Positions 11,230 to 19,582 of a DNA stretch of 64,000 nucleotides are shown one piece after another. Numbering within the stretch: the stretch's first letter is position 1; each line of letters begins with the position of its first letter. The translations under genes were made by a program, and so were the position numbers. This DNA comes from Microbacterium sp. SORGH_AS_0888. Lineage in GTDB: Bacteria; Actinomycetota; Actinomycetes; Actinomycetales; Microbacteriaceae. The stretch is taken from the NCBI RefSeq assembly GCF_030818905.1, contig NZ_JAUTAZ010000001.1, positions 1,550,001 through 1,614,000 of the forward strand. The letters are read 5' to 3'. Under the pieces are notes generated by a model, which was given only the letters and a program-made list of their open reading frames with translations, was not told where the DNA came from and did no database searches.

Positions 11230-11877
11230 CTAGACGAGGCCGTGGCGGTGGGCGAAGACGACGAGCTGCACGCGGTCCCGCAACGACAGCTTGGCGAGGA
11301 TGCGGCTCACGTGCGTCTTGACGGTGGCCTCCGAGAGGAACTCCGCCGCCGCGATCTCCGCGTTCGACAGGCCCCGGGCGGCGTGCACGAAGATCTCGCG
11401 CTCGCGATCGGTCAGGGTGCCCCAGGAGGGCGGCGGCGGGGCGGCCGCGGTCGGGAAGGCCGCGAACAGCTCCTGCGTCGCCGCCGCGGCGATCACGGCG
11501 GAGCCGGCATGGACCGTGCGGATCGCAGCGAGCAGGAACTCCGGCTCCGCATCCTTCAGGAGGAAGCCGCTCGCACCCTGACGGATGGCGCGCGCCGCCG
11601 CCTCGTCGAGGTCGAAGGTCGTCAGCATGATGATGCGCGGCGGGTCCGGGTCGCCCAGCAGCTCGGTGGTCGCGGCGATCCCGTCGAGCACCGGCATCCG
11701 GATGTCCATGAGCACGACGTCCGGCCGCGCACGACGGACGACCCCGACGCCCTCGCGTCCGTCACCGGCCTCACCGACGACGCGCAGATCGGGCTGCGAG
11801 TCGACCATCATGCGGATCCCGGCGCGGAACAGCGCCTGGTCGTCCACCAGCACGACGCGGATCGCCTCGTCGGTCAT
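11230..11877 (-). CDS. Two-component response regulator, NarL/LuxR family
   Basis: A 215-residue regulator. The receiver domain has D12/D13 and phospho-acceptor D58 (VVLMDIRMPVLDG), and the Lys is in GFLLKDAEPE. A Pro/Ala linker (about 140-155) leads to a LuxR HTH with LTDREREIFVHAARGLSNAEIA and ATVKTHVSRILAKL; the second Ala in IAAAEFLSEATVK is a small variation on the usual IA.L motif. ATG at 11877 overlaps the kinase stop (ATGA), so both proteins are co-translated. The ABC exporter 200 bases downstream on the same strand is the likely target, as in BceRS- or LiaR-type export modules; that link is inference from order. Confidence 0.9.
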   Translation of the reverse strand: MTDEAIRVVLVDDQALFRAGIRMMVDSQPDLRVVGEAGDGREGVGVVRRARPDVVLMDIRMPVLDGIAATTELLGDPDPPRIIMLTTFDLDEAAARAIRQGASGFLLKDAEPEFLLAAIRTVHAGSAVIAAAATQELFAAFPTAAAPPPPSWGTLTDREREIFVHAARGLSNAEIAAAEFLSEATVKTHVSRILAKLSLRDRVQLVVFAHRHGLV

Positions 11878-13019
11878 GCCGCCACCTGCCACGGGATGCG
11901 GGCGGTCACCGCGAACGCCTCGGCTCCGGCGGGCGCGGCCTCCAGCGTCCCGCCGACGAGCGCGGCGCGCTCGGACATCCCGATGATCCCGTGCCCGGCG
12001 CCCCGCGCGACGATCGGATCGCGCGCGTTGCGGACCTCCAGCTCGAGCTCGCCGGGATGCCAGGCCAGACGGACGTGCACGGGGCCCGGCGCACCGTGGC
12101 GGAGCGCGTTCGTGAGCGCCTCCTGCACGATCCGGTAGACCGCCAGCTGCACCGCGGCGGGCGCGTCGGCCGGAGCGGGCGGGGCGATCTCGACGCGCAG
12201 GTCGATTCCCGTCGACTGGACCTGTGCGAACAGGTCGTCGAGATCGGCGAGGCTCGGCTGGGGGCCGTCGCCCTGCCGGTGACGCAGCTGCGTCAGGAGG
12301 AGGCGGACGTCGCCGAGCGCCGCGCGGGCGGTCGAGGAGATCGTCCGCAGCGCCGTGTCCGCGACCGCGGGATCCGCCGCGGCGGCATAGCGAGCGCCGT
12401 CGGCCTGCGCGATGACGACAGCGAGCGAGTGCGCGACGATGTCGTGCATGTCGCGGGCGATGCGCACCCGCTCCTGCTCCGCCGCCATCTCGTCCTCCGC
12501 GCGCAGCTGGGCCTCCCGGTTCTCGCGCGCCCGCCGCGTCGCACGCACGAGAGCACCCGCGGTCCACGACAGGAGGAGCGCGAACAGCGCCGCGAGGAGG
12601 ACGAGGAAGGCGCTCACCGGGTCGCCGGCGTGCCCGCCCTGCACGGCGGGCATGAGCAGCACGAGGTACCACGAGATCGTCGCGGCGCCCACGAACGACG
12701 AGGCGAGCCCGAGCCAGAACACGGTCCACGAGCCGTAGGCCGCCGCCGCGTACAGCACCCCGAGGATCGCGACGTCGCTCGGCAGCGGCGTGAGCCCCAT
12801 CGCCATCTGGAGGATCGCCGCGGCCCAGGCGGCGGCGAGCGCGAGCACGGGCGAGAGCCGCCGGACGGCGAGCGCTGCCGACAGCAGCAGGGAGGCGAGG
12901 AGTCCTTGCCCCACCGTCATCCCGTCGATGCGGCCGATCATCACGCCGAAGCCGAGGAAGAACCCGACCGCGATCACCACGTCGAACAGGCGCTGCGGCC
13001 ACGACAGGGAGCGGAACAT
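11874..13019 (-). CDS. Sensor histidine kinase, DesK/NarX-like (HisKA_3)
   Basis: Membrane kinase of 381 residues. About five hydrophobic segments lie in residues 10-160 with very short loops and no extracytoplasmic domain. The phospho-accepting His is at about 192 (RIARDMHDIVAHSLA), followed by an ATPase domain with an N box (VQEALTNALRHGA) and a G box (GHGIIGMSERAALVGG). ATG at 13019 is chosen because GGAGGGG precedes it; a longer frame from 13055 adds a few Arg/Pro residues only. A TAGCGT element also lies seven bases before this ATG. It pairs with the regulator that overlaps its stop. The absence of a sensor domain fits kinases that sense through the membrane or through a partner transporter. 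Confidence 0.88.
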   Translation of the reverse strand: MFRSLSWPQRLFDVVIAVGFFLGFGVMIGRIDGMTVGQGLLASLLLSAALAVRRLSPVLALAAAWAAAILQMAMGLTPLPSDVAILGVLYAAAAYGSWTVFWLGLASSFVGAATISWYLVLLMPAVQGGHAGDPVSAFLVLLAALFALLLSWTAGALVRATRRARENREAQLRAEDEMAAEQERVRIARDMHDIVAHSLAVVIAQADGARYAAAADPAVADTALRTISSTARAALGDVRLLLTQLRHRQGDGPQPSLADLDDLFAQVQSTGIDLRVEIAPPAPADAPAAVQLAVYRIVQEALTNALRHGAPGPVHVRLAWHPGELELEVRNARDPIVARGAGHGIIGMSERAALVGGTLEAAPAGAEAFAVTARIPWQVAA

Positions 13020-13026
13020 CCCCTCC

Positions 13027-13032
13027 ACGCTA
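13027..13032 (-). promoter_or_regulatory. -10 element TAGCGT before the histidine kinase
   Basis: TAGCGT on the minus strand is seven bases from the ATG at 13019. A GGAGGGG sequence fills the gap, so either leaderless or very short-leader initiation is possible. Confidence 0.5.
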
Positions 13033-13079
13033 CGCGGCAAGCCGGGCCGCCGCATCCGTCTGCGGATGTATCCGCGGGC

Positions 13080-14420
13080 TCAGCGGACCAGCGGCGCGGC
13101 CGCCGCGGCGTCGGCGAGCGCCTCGGCGATGACGGGGATGTTGGCGGATGCGGCGCCCGCCGTCACGCGCAGGTTCGCGCCCCCCTCCGCGATGCGGAAC
13201 GGGGTCCCCGCCGCGGCGAGCATGCCCGAGGCGGCGAGGTGGGCGAGGGCTGCGCGCTCGTCGGCGACGGGCAGCCACAGGTTGATGCCGTCGGGGTCGC
13301 CGACGTCGATGCCGCGGCGGCGGAGTCCGGAGGCGAGCCGGTCGAGCCGGTCGCGGTAGACGAGCCGCGCCGTGCGCACCCGCGCGACCGCTCCCGGGTC
13401 GGTCAGCAGGTCCACGAGCACCGCCTGGAGCAGCCGCGACGTCCACCCCGGCCCCAGCATGCGACGTGCGACGACCCGCTCGATCAGCCGCGCGGGGCCT
13501 CCCATCGCGGCGATCCGCAGGTCGGGTCCGTGCGACTTGGAGAAGCTGCGCACGTGGACGACCTGCGCCGGGAGCCATCGGCCGAGGGTCACGTCGGGGG
13601 CGGAGCCGATCAGGGCGGAGTGGTCGTCCTCGACGACCGTGACCCGGTCACCGCCGGGCACGCCGCGCAGCACGCGCACGAGCGCGCGCGCCCGCTCGGC
13701 CGACATCGAGGCGCCTGTGGGGTTCTGGGCGCGCGGCTGCAGCAGCACGGCGACCGGGCGGCGGGCGAGGGCCGCACCGAGGGAGGCCGGGACGACGCCT
13801 TCGCGGTCGAGCTCGAGCGGCACCGCCTGGGCTCCCAGCACGTCGAGCAGGTCGAAGAAGTACGGGAAGCCGGGCGACTCGATCGCGACCCGGTCCCCGA
13901 AGCGGACGACCTGCTCGAGCACGCGCGAGATGCCGTCGAGCGCGCCGTCGACGACCGTGATCGCCTCGACACCGCTCGTCGGCCACGTCTCGCGGAGCAC
14001 CTCGGCCAGCTCCGGCAGCACGGGCTGATCGTGGTAGCGGCCGGTGTCGGCGCGCGGGGTGACTCGCGAGAACGCGGCCGACAGCGAAGGAAGCAGCGCC
14101 GGATCGGGCGTTCCGAGCGAGAGATCGAGCCGCGTCGGCGCCCCGGGCCCTGCGAGGTCGTGCACGCGGCGGCTCAGCCAGTCACGACGCTCCTCGCGGA
14201 CGAACGTGCCGGCGCGCCCGCGCGAGACGATGACGCCGGCCCCGGCGAGCGCGCGCCACGCCGCCCCCACCGTTCCGGCCGAGACGCCGAGGTCCGCCGC
14301 GACCCGGCGCACCGTGGGCAGCCGGTCGCCGGGCGCGAGCACCCCCTCGGCGACGAGCCGCGAGATCTCGCCCGCGATGCCCTGCGGCGTGCGATCGGCC
14401 AGGGTCTCGGCGCGCAGCAT
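13080..14420 (-). CDS. MocR-type transcriptional regulator (GntR HTH fused to aminotransferase)
   Basis: A 446-residue regulator. Residues 1-75 form a GntR winged helix (DRLPTVRRVAADLGVSAGTV). The rest is a class I aminotransferase fold with the PLP-binding Lys in VRSFSKSHGPDLRIA, the QNPTG motif (RAQNPTGASM) and the Asp-containing VVEDDHS. MocR proteins use PLP or an aldimine as effector, and many control vitamin B6, GABA, taurine or other amine metabolism. It is divergent from the pyrimidine-type operon starting at 14547, with a shared 126-base intergenic region, so control of that operon, perhaps by beta-alanine-PLP adducts, is a reasonable inference. GGGAGGGCG precedes the ATG at 14420. 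Upstream extension of the frame would run opposite the ureidopropionase gene and is noise. Confidence 0.87.
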   Translation of the reverse strand: MLRAETLADRTPQGIAGEISRLVAEGVLAPGDRLPTVRRVAADLGVSAGTVGAAWRALAGAGVIVSRGRAGTFVREERRDWLSRRVHDLAGPGAPTRLDLSLGTPDPALLPSLSAAFSRVTPRADTGRYHDQPVLPELAEVLRETWPTSGVEAITVVDGALDGISRVLEQVVRFGDRVAIESPGFPYFFDLLDVLGAQAVPLELDREGVVPASLGAALARRPVAVLLQPRAQNPTGASMSAERARALVRVLRGVPGGDRVTVVEDDHSALIGSAPDVTLGRWLPAQVVHVRSFSKSHGPDLRIAAMGGPARLIERVVARRMLGPGWTSRLLQAVLVDLLTDPGAVARVRTARLVYRDRLDRLASGLRRRGIDVGDPDGINLWLPVADERAALAHLAASGMLAAAGTPFRIAEGGANLRVTAGAASANIPVIAEALADAAAAAPLVR

Positions 14421-14435
14421 CCGTTCGCCCTCCCA

Positions 14436-14477
14436 TTGACGAGGATTTACCGCTCTGTCATATTCGGAAATTACCGA
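14436..14477 (+). promoter_or_regulatory. Promoter and candidate MocR operator of the pyrimidine-type operon
   Basis: TTGACG (14436-14441) and CATATT (14459-14464) with a 17-base spacer point at the ureidopropionase gene. TCGGAAATTACCGA (14464-14477), a near-perfect palindrome, overlaps the predicted start. The direct repeat A[AT]TTACCG occurs at 14445-14452 and 14469-14476, 24 bases apart; MocR regulators often bind direct repeats. This stretch is also markedly AT-rich for the window. Confidence 0.55.
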
Positions 14478-14546
14478 GAAATGTTCAAGCGGAACAGTAA
14501 CAGAAACGAGCCCCGAGTCGGCTCGAGCGAGCCTGGGAGGACAACG

Positions 14547-15395
14547 ATGACGACGGTACGTGCGGCCATCACGCAGACCACGTGGACGGGCGACAAGGCC
14601 TCCATGCTCGACAAGCACGAGGGCTTCGCCCGCGAGGCCGCGGCCCAGGGCGCGCAGGTGCTCTGCTTCCAGGAGCTCTTCTACGGCCCGTACTTCGGCA
14701 TCACGCAGGACAAGAAGTACTACCGCTACGCGGAGCCCGTCGACGGACCGATCGTGCAGCGCTTCGCCGCGCTCGCGAACGAGCTCGGCACCGTCATGGT
14801 GCTCCCCGTCTACGAGGAGGCGCAGACCGGCGTCTACTACAACTCCTCCGTGCTGGTCGATGCCGACGGCCGCGTCCTCGGCACGTACCGCAAGCACCAC
14901 ATCCCCCACGTGGAGAAGTTCTGGGAGAAGTTCTACTTCCGCCCCGGGAACCTCGGCTACCCCGTGTTCGACACCGCGGTCGGCAAGATCGGCATGTACA
15001 TCTGCTACGACCGCCACTTCCCCGAGGGATGGCGCGAGCTCGGCCTGAACGGCGCGCACATGGTGTTCAACCCCAACGCCACCAAGCCCGGCCTGTCGAA
15101 CCGGCTGTGGGAGATCGAGGGCCCGTGCGCCGCGGTCGCGAACGGCTACTTCGTGCTGCAGCCCAACCGCGTCGGCCGCGAGGACAACGAGTACGGCGAC
15201 GAGGCCGTGACCTTCTACGGCTCCAGCCAGGTGATCGACCCGCGCGGCAACTTCGTGGGCGCGATCGGCTCCGGCGAGCACGAGGAGATCCTCGTGCGGG
15301 ACCTGGACCTCGACCTCGTCCAGGAGATGCGCGACGACTGGCAGTTCTACCGGGACCGCCGCCCCGACTCCTACGGCGACATCGTCGCCCCCTGA
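14547..15395 (+). CDS. Beta-ureidopropionase / N-carbamoyl-amide hydrolase (nitrilase superfamily)
   Basis: Carbon-nitrogen hydrolase of 282 residues. It should split N-carbamoyl-beta-alanine (or a related carbamoyl amino acid) into the amino acid, CO2 and ammonia, the last step of reductive pyrimidine breakdown. The Glu-Lys-Cys triad is visible: E43 in CFQELFYGPYF, K116 in YRKHHIPH and C153 in MYICYDRHFPEGW. RLWEIEGPCAAVANGYF and the conserved N-terminal AAITQTTW fit beta-ureidopropionases rather than nitrilases. GGGAGG precedes the ATG. It is the first gene of a seven-gene operon; dihydropyrimidinase follows after 40 bases, which strongly supports this substrate class. Confidence 0.9.
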   Translation: MTTVRAAITQTTWTGDKASMLDKHEGFAREAAAQGAQVLCFQELFYGPYFGITQDKKYYRYAEPVDGPIVQRFAALANELGTVMVLPVYEEAQTGVYYNSSVLVDADGRVLGTYRKHHIPHVEKFWEKFYFRPGNLGYPVFDTAVGKIGMYICYDRHFPEGWRELGLNGAHMVFNPNATKPGLSNRLWEIEGPCAAVANGYFVLQPNRVGREDNEYGDEAVTFYGSSQVIDPRGNFVGAIGSGEHEEILVRDLDLDLVQEMRDDWQFYRDRRPDSYGDIVAP

Positions 15396-15435
15396 CGACG
15401 CACGACAGACCAACCACAGACAGGAGAGACCCCTC

Positions 15436-16878
15436 ATGGGAACGACCCTCATCACGGGCGGCACGGTCGTCAACGCGACCGGCACGGGCGACGCCGACGT
15501 CCTGATCGACGGCGAGAAGATCGTCGCCGTGCTCGCGCCCGGCTCGACCCTGCTCGGGCACGACCTCGCCGCCTCCGTCGACACCGTGGTCGACGCATCC
15601 GGCAAGTATGTGATCCCCGGCGGCATCGACGCGCACACGCACATGCAGATGCCGTTCGGCGGCACGGAGGCCTCCGACACGTTCGAGACCGGAACGCGGG
15701 CGGCGGCGATCGGGGGCACGACGAGCATCGTCGACTTCGTCGTGCAGTACCCGGATCAGAACATCCTGGACCAGTACCACGCATGGCACGAGAAGGCCGC
15801 CGGCAACTGCGCGATCGACTACGGCTTCCACCAGATCCTCTCGGACGTGCAGGAGAGCTCGCTGACCGCGATGGACGAGCTGATCGCCGAGGGCGTCACG
15901 AGCTTCAAGCTGTTCATGGCCTACAAGGGCGTCTTCCTCTCCGACGACGGCCAGATCCTCAAGGCGTTCCAGAAGGGCGCCGACAACGGCGCGATGATGA
16001 TGATGCACGCCGAGAACGGCGCGATCATCGACGTCCTCGTGCAGCAGGCGCTCGCCCGCGGCGAGACGACGCCCTACTTCCACGGGACGACGCGCCCGTG
16101 GCAGGCCGAGGAGGAGGCCACGCACCGCGCCATCATGCTCGCCGACCTCACCGGCGCACCGCTGTACGTCGTGCACGTGAGCGCGAAGCAGGCCGTCGAG
16201 CAGATCGCCGAGGCCCGCGACCGCGGCATGAACGTGTTCGGCGAGACGTGCCCGCAGTACCTCTACCTGTCGCTCGAGGAGCAGCTGGGGGCCTCCAGCC
16301 AGGAGTGGGGCGACTTCGAGGGCGCCAAGTGGGTGTGCTCGACGCCGCTGCGCTCGCGCGCGGAGGGACACCAGCACCACATGTGGCAGAGCCTGCGCAC
16401 GAACGACATCCAGATGGTCTCCACGGACCACTGCCCGTTCTGCATGAAGGGACAGAAGGACATGGGACTCGGCGACTTCTCGAAGATCCCGAACGGGATC
16501 GGCTCGGTCGAGCACCGCATGGATCTCATGTACCAGGGGGTCGTCACCGGCCAGATCACGCTCCCCCGGTGGGTGGAGCTGACCAGCACGACACCGGCAC
16601 GCATGTTCGGCATGTACGGCCGCAAGGGCGTGATCCAGCCCGGGGCCGACGGGGACGTCGTCGTCTACGACCCGAACGGGCACACCTCGATCGGGATCGG
16701 GGAGGGGCGCAGCCACCACATGAACATGGACTACTCCGCCTGGGAGGGGTTCGAGATCGACGGACGCGTCGACACCGTGATCTCGCGCGGCACGGTCGTC
16801 GTCGACCGCTCCGGCTACGTCGGAACCGCCGGTCACGGACGCTACATCGCGCGTGGCCTGAGCCAGTACCTGGTCTGA
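15436..16878 (+). CDS. hydA: Dihydropyrimidinase (D-hydantoinase)
   Basis: Cytosolic zinc amidohydrolase of 480 residues that opens 5,6-dihydrouracil, dihydrothymine or hydantoins to N-carbamoyl amino acids, the substrates of the preceding gene. Binuclear metal ligands are visible: H67 and H69 (GGIDAHTHMQ), carbamylated K158 (TSFKLFMAYKG), H191 (MMHAENG), a His in YVVHVSAKQ and Asp in VSTDHCPF. Length matches the family. A ribosome site (CAGGAGAG) precedes the ATG. No dihydropyrimidine dehydrogenase (PydA/PydB) is encoded in the operon; an LLM-class oxidoreductase follows 12 bases later instead. Confidence 0.93.
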   Translation: MGTTLITGGTVVNATGTGDADVLIDGEKIVAVLAPGSTLLGHDLAASVDTVVDASGKYVIPGGIDAHTHMQMPFGGTEASDTFETGTRAAAIGGTTSIVDFVVQYPDQNILDQYHAWHEKAAGNCAIDYGFHQILSDVQESSLTAMDELIAEGVTSFKLFMAYKGVFLSDDGQILKAFQKGADNGAMMMMHAENGAIIDVLVQQALARGETTPYFHGTTRPWQAEEEATHRAIMLADLTGAPLYVVHVSAKQAVEQIAEARDRGMNVFGETCPQYLYLSLEEQLGASSQEWGDFEGAKWVCSTPLRSRAEGHQHHMWQSLRTNDIQMVSTDHCPFCMKGQKDMGLGDFSKIPNGIGSVEHRMDLMYQGVVTGQITLPRWVELTSTTPARMFGMYGRKGVIQPGADGDVVVYDPNGHTSIGIGEGRSHHMNMDYSAWEGFEIDGRVDTVISRGTVVVDRSGYVGTAGHGRYIARGLSQYLV

Positions 16879-16890
16879 GAGGAGACCCCC

Positions 16891-17907
16891 ATGGACTTCG
16901 GCGTCGTCCTGCAGACCAATCCGCCCGCATCCCGCACCGTCCAGCTCGCGCAGCTGGCCGAGGCGCACGGCTTCAGCCACCTCTGGACGTTCGACTCGCA
17001 CCTGCTGTGGCAGGAGCCCTACGTCATCCACTCGGCGATCCTCAACGCGACCAAGCGGCTGACGGTGGGCCCCTTCGTCACGAACCCGGCCACTCGTGAC
17101 TGGACCGTGACGGCCAGCGTCTTCGCGACCCTCAACGAGATGTACGGCAACCGCACGATCTGCGGCATCGGTCGCGGCGACTCGGCCGTGCGCGTGACGA
17201 ACGGGAAGCCGACGACGCTGAAGGAGCTGCGCGAGTCGATCCATGTCATCCGCGAGCTCGGCAACTCGCGCGCCGTGGAGTACAACGGCGCCACGCTGCA
17301 GTTCCCGTGGAGCCGCGGCTCGGAGCTCGAGGTGTGGGTCGCCGCCTACGGCCCCCTCGCGCTCAAGCTCACGGGCGAGGTCGGCGACGGGTTCATCCTC
17401 CAGCTGGCGGATGTCGACATCGCGGCATGGATGATCGGCGCCGTCCGCGACGCCGCCGAGAAGGCCGGGCGCGATCCCGACGCCATCTCGTTCTGCGTCG
17501 CCGCGCCGATGTACATCGGCGACGACTGGGAGCACATGCGTGCGCAGTGCCGCTGGTTCGGCGGCATGGTCGGCAACCACGTCGCGGACATCGTCGCCAA
17601 GTACGGCACGAGCGGCGAGGTGCCCACGGCCCTGACCGACTACATCGCCGGCCGCACCGGGTACGACTACAACACGCACGGCAAGAGCGGCAACGACCAC
17701 GTGGACTTCGTGCCCGATGAGATCGTCGACCGCTTCTGCGTGCTCGGCACCGCCGCCGACCACATCGCGAAGCTCGAGCAGCTGCGCGAGCTCGGGGTCA
17801 CGCAGTTCGCGGGCTACCTGCAGCACGACAACAAGGAGGAGACGATGCGGGTGTACGGCGAGACCGTGATCCCCGCGCTCTCCTCGCACATCACGGCGAA
17901 GCGATGA
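16891..17907 (+). CDS. LLM-class (luciferase-like) flavin/F420 oxidoreductase, TIGR03842-like
   Basis: A 338-residue TIM-barrel oxidoreductase of the bacterial luciferase family, close to the TIGR03842 (CPS_4043) group and related to methylene-tetrahydromethanopterin reductase. Visible are the N-terminal strand MDFGVVLQTNPPA, LAEAHGFSHLWTFDSHLLW, the GIGRGDSAVR loop that binds cofactor phosphate in this family, and EVWVAAYGPLALKLTGEVGDG. Whether it uses F420 or FMN cannot be decided here. It is coupled by GAGGAGA spacing to hydA and by a 4-base overlap to the permease, so it belongs to the pathway. It may replace the missing dihydropyrimidine dehydrogenase, act on a substituted or N-modified pyrimidine, or be a RutA-like monooxygenase. 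Family is sure; role is inferred. Confidence 0.85.
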   Translation: MDFGVVLQTNPPASRTVQLAQLAEAHGFSHLWTFDSHLLWQEPYVIHSAILNATKRLTVGPFVTNPATRDWTVTASVFATLNEMYGNRTICGIGRGDSAVRVTNGKPTTLKELRESIHVIRELGNSRAVEYNGATLQFPWSRGSELEVWVAAYGPLALKLTGEVGDGFILQLADVDIAAWMIGAVRDAAEKAGRDPDAISFCVAAPMYIGDDWEHMRAQCRWFGGMVGNHVADIVAKYGTSGEVPTALTDYIAGRTGYDYNTHGKSGNDHVDFVPDEIVDRFCVLGTAADHIAKLEQLRELGVTQFAGYLQHDNKEETMRVYGETVIPALSSHITAKR

Positions 17908-18773
17908 GCGCTGGACGCAGGTGGGCCCTCGGCGCGGCAGGCGTGATGCTGGTGCCGGTGGTCTGGGAGGGGTACAAGGCGATCGGCCCCGCCGACGGGG
18001 TCGTGATCGGCGGAATCACCGTGCTGCCGCGCACGAGCGATCTGGCCATGCCGCACGTGTGGACGATGTTCGCGCGCCTCGCGGAGCCCGTGCTGCCCGG
18101 GCGCGGGGGCGATCCGCTGTGGCAGGTCGTCGTGGGAGCGGCGGGGGTCACCCTCGGCGTCGCCGCCCTCGGCTGGGTCGTCGGGGTGGTGGTCGGCATG
18201 CTGCTGGCCCTGCTCATGCAGCGCGTGCGCCTGGCCGAAGCCTCCCTGCTGCCGTGGATCGTCGTGTCCCAGACCGTGCCGCTGATCGCGCTGGCCCCGC
18301 TGGTGGCGGGCCTGATCGCGCAGGCCAAGGTCGGGGGTCAGCAGCCGCCGATCTGGTTCGCCGTCGCGATCATCGCGAGCTACCTCGCGTTCTTCCCCGT
18401 CTCGATCGGGGCGTTGCGGGGGCTCGGCTCACCGCAGACCGCGCACGTCGAGCTGCTGCACAGCTACGCCGTCGGGTGGTGGCAGACCCTGCTGCGGCTG
18501 CGGCTGCCCGCATCCGTCCCCTATCTGCTCTCCGCCCTGCGACTTGCAGCGGCCAACGCGATCGTGGGGACCGTCGTGGCGGAGGTCTCGATCGGGATGG
18601 GCGGCGGCCTCGGCCGGATGATGGTCGAGTACGCCTCCGCCGCCTCGGGAGATCCCGGCAAGCCCTGGGCTCCCATCTTCGGCGCCATCGCGATCGGCCT
18701 CGTCTCCGCGGGAGCCGTCGCGCTCCTCGGACTGACGCTCGGCCGCTACCGCCGCGTGGAGGTCGGCGCATGA
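17904..18773 (+). CDS. ABC importer permease, SsuC/ThiX type
   Basis: Inner-membrane permease of 289 residues with about six helices and a BPD_transp_1 core. The EAA-type cytoplasmic loop is seen as VELLHSYAVGWWQTLLRLRLPAS. A PLWQ...GVTLGVAALGWVVGVVVGM segment is typical of the NitT/TauT family. It overlaps the oxidoreductase stop by four bases (ATGA) and its own stop overlaps the ATPase start in the same way. The third transport gene (19582) is a second permease, so the channel is probably a heterodimer. Import of a pyrimidine or hydantoin-like compound is suggested by the operon. Confidence 0.88.
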   Translation: MSAGRRWALGAAGVMLVPVVWEGYKAIGPADGVVIGGITVLPRTSDLAMPHVWTMFARLAEPVLPGRGGDPLWQVVVGAAGVTLGVAALGWVVGVVVGMLLALLMQRVRLAEASLLPWIVVSQTVPLIALAPLVAGLIAQAKVGGQQPPIWFAVAIIASYLAFFPVSIGALRGLGSPQTAHVELLHSYAVGWWQTLLRLRLPASVPYLLSALRLAAANAIVGTVVAEVSIGMGGGLGRMMVEYASAASGDPGKPWAPIFGAIAIGLVSAGAVALLGLTLGRYRRVEVGA

Positions 18774-19582
18774 ACGACACCGCATCCCCCGCCGTCCGCG
18801 TCCAGGGCGTCGAGAAGACCTTCTCGACGCGCAGCGGCATCGTCACCGCCCTCACCGGCATCGAGCTCACGGTCTCCCGTGGGGAGTTCGTCTCCCTCAT
18901 CGGTCCGTCCGGATGCGGCAAGTCGACGCTGCTGCGCCTGATCGCGGACCTGGACCGACCGACCGGCGGCACGGTCGAGGTGTTCGGCCTCACCGCCGCG
19001 AAGGCCCGCAAGCAGCACGCCTACGGCATCGCCTTCCAGCAGGCCGGCCTGCTGCCCTGGCGCACGATCTCGGAGAACGTCGCCCTGCCGCTGCAGCTGC
19101 ACGGCGTCGCCCGCGCCGCACGCGCCGACCGGGTCCGGGAGCTGCTCGAGATGGTGGGGCTCTCCGACTTCGCCGACCGCTACCCCGACCAGCTCTCCGG
19201 CGGCATGCAGCAGCGCGTCGCGATCGCCCGCTCTCTCGCCGAGAGCCCCGGGCTCCTGCTCATGGACGAGCCGTTCGGCGCCCTCGACGAGATGACCCGA
19301 GAGCGGATGCAGTCCGAGCTCGCCCGCATCCGGGAGCGCACCGGCGCCGCCGTCGTGTTCGTGACGCACTCCATCCCGGAGGCCGTGTTCCTCTCCGACC
19401 GCGTGGTGGTCATGTCGCCGCGGCCGGGACGGATCGTCGCGCAGCTTCCGATCGGTCTCACCCACGGCGGTGACGACGAGGCGCTGCGTGAGGATGCCGC
19501 CTTCTTCGGGGCCGTGAGCCGGGTCCGGGAGGCTTTGCACGGCGAGGCCCCCACGGGCGTGCGCGGCGTGGAGAACCGCTGA
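18770..19582 (+). CDS. ABC importer ATP-binding protein, NitT/TauT type
   Basis: ATPase of 270 residues with Walker A GPSGCGKST, Q-loop FQQAGLLPWRTI, signature LSGGMQQRVAIARSL, Walker B LLLMDEPFGALDE and switch His in FVTHSIPEAVFLSD. FQQAGLLPW and PFGALDEMTRERMQ are hallmarks of the SsuB/TauB/ThiZ group, which imports aliphatic sulfonates, taurine or pyrimidine precursors. ATG at 18770 overlaps the stop of permease 1; TGATG links it to permease 2. It powers the importer whose lipoprotein receptor is encoded at 20414. Confidence 0.92.
   Translation: MNDTASPAVRVQGVEKTFSTRSGIVTALTGIELTVSRGEFVSLIGPSGCGKSTLLRLIADLDRPTGGTVEVFGLTAAKARKQHAYGIAFQQAGLLPWRTISENVALPLQLHGVARAARADRVRELLEMVGLSDFADRYPDQLSGGMQQRVAIARSLAESPGLLLMDEPFGALDEMTRERMQSELARIRERTGAAVVFVTHSIPEAVFLSDRVVVMSPRPGRIVAQLPIGLTHGGDDEALREDAAFFGAVSRVREALHGEAPTGVRGVENR

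Noticed and set aside
11991..15395. Continuous + strand frame of 1,134 codons ending as the ureidopropionase
   Set aside because: Only the last 282 codons resemble protein; the earlier part lies opposite the kinase and MocR genes. The true start is ATG 14547 with its own ribosome site.
13080..15728. Long minus-strand frame that would extend MocR far upstream
   Set aside because: The extension is opposite the ureidopropionase and hydA genes and has no family character; MocR starts at 14420 with a ribosome site.
15067..17889. 940-codon minus-strand frame opposite hydA and the LLM gene
   Set aside because: Low-complexity Arg/Val/Asp/His-rich shadow of two well-supported genes.
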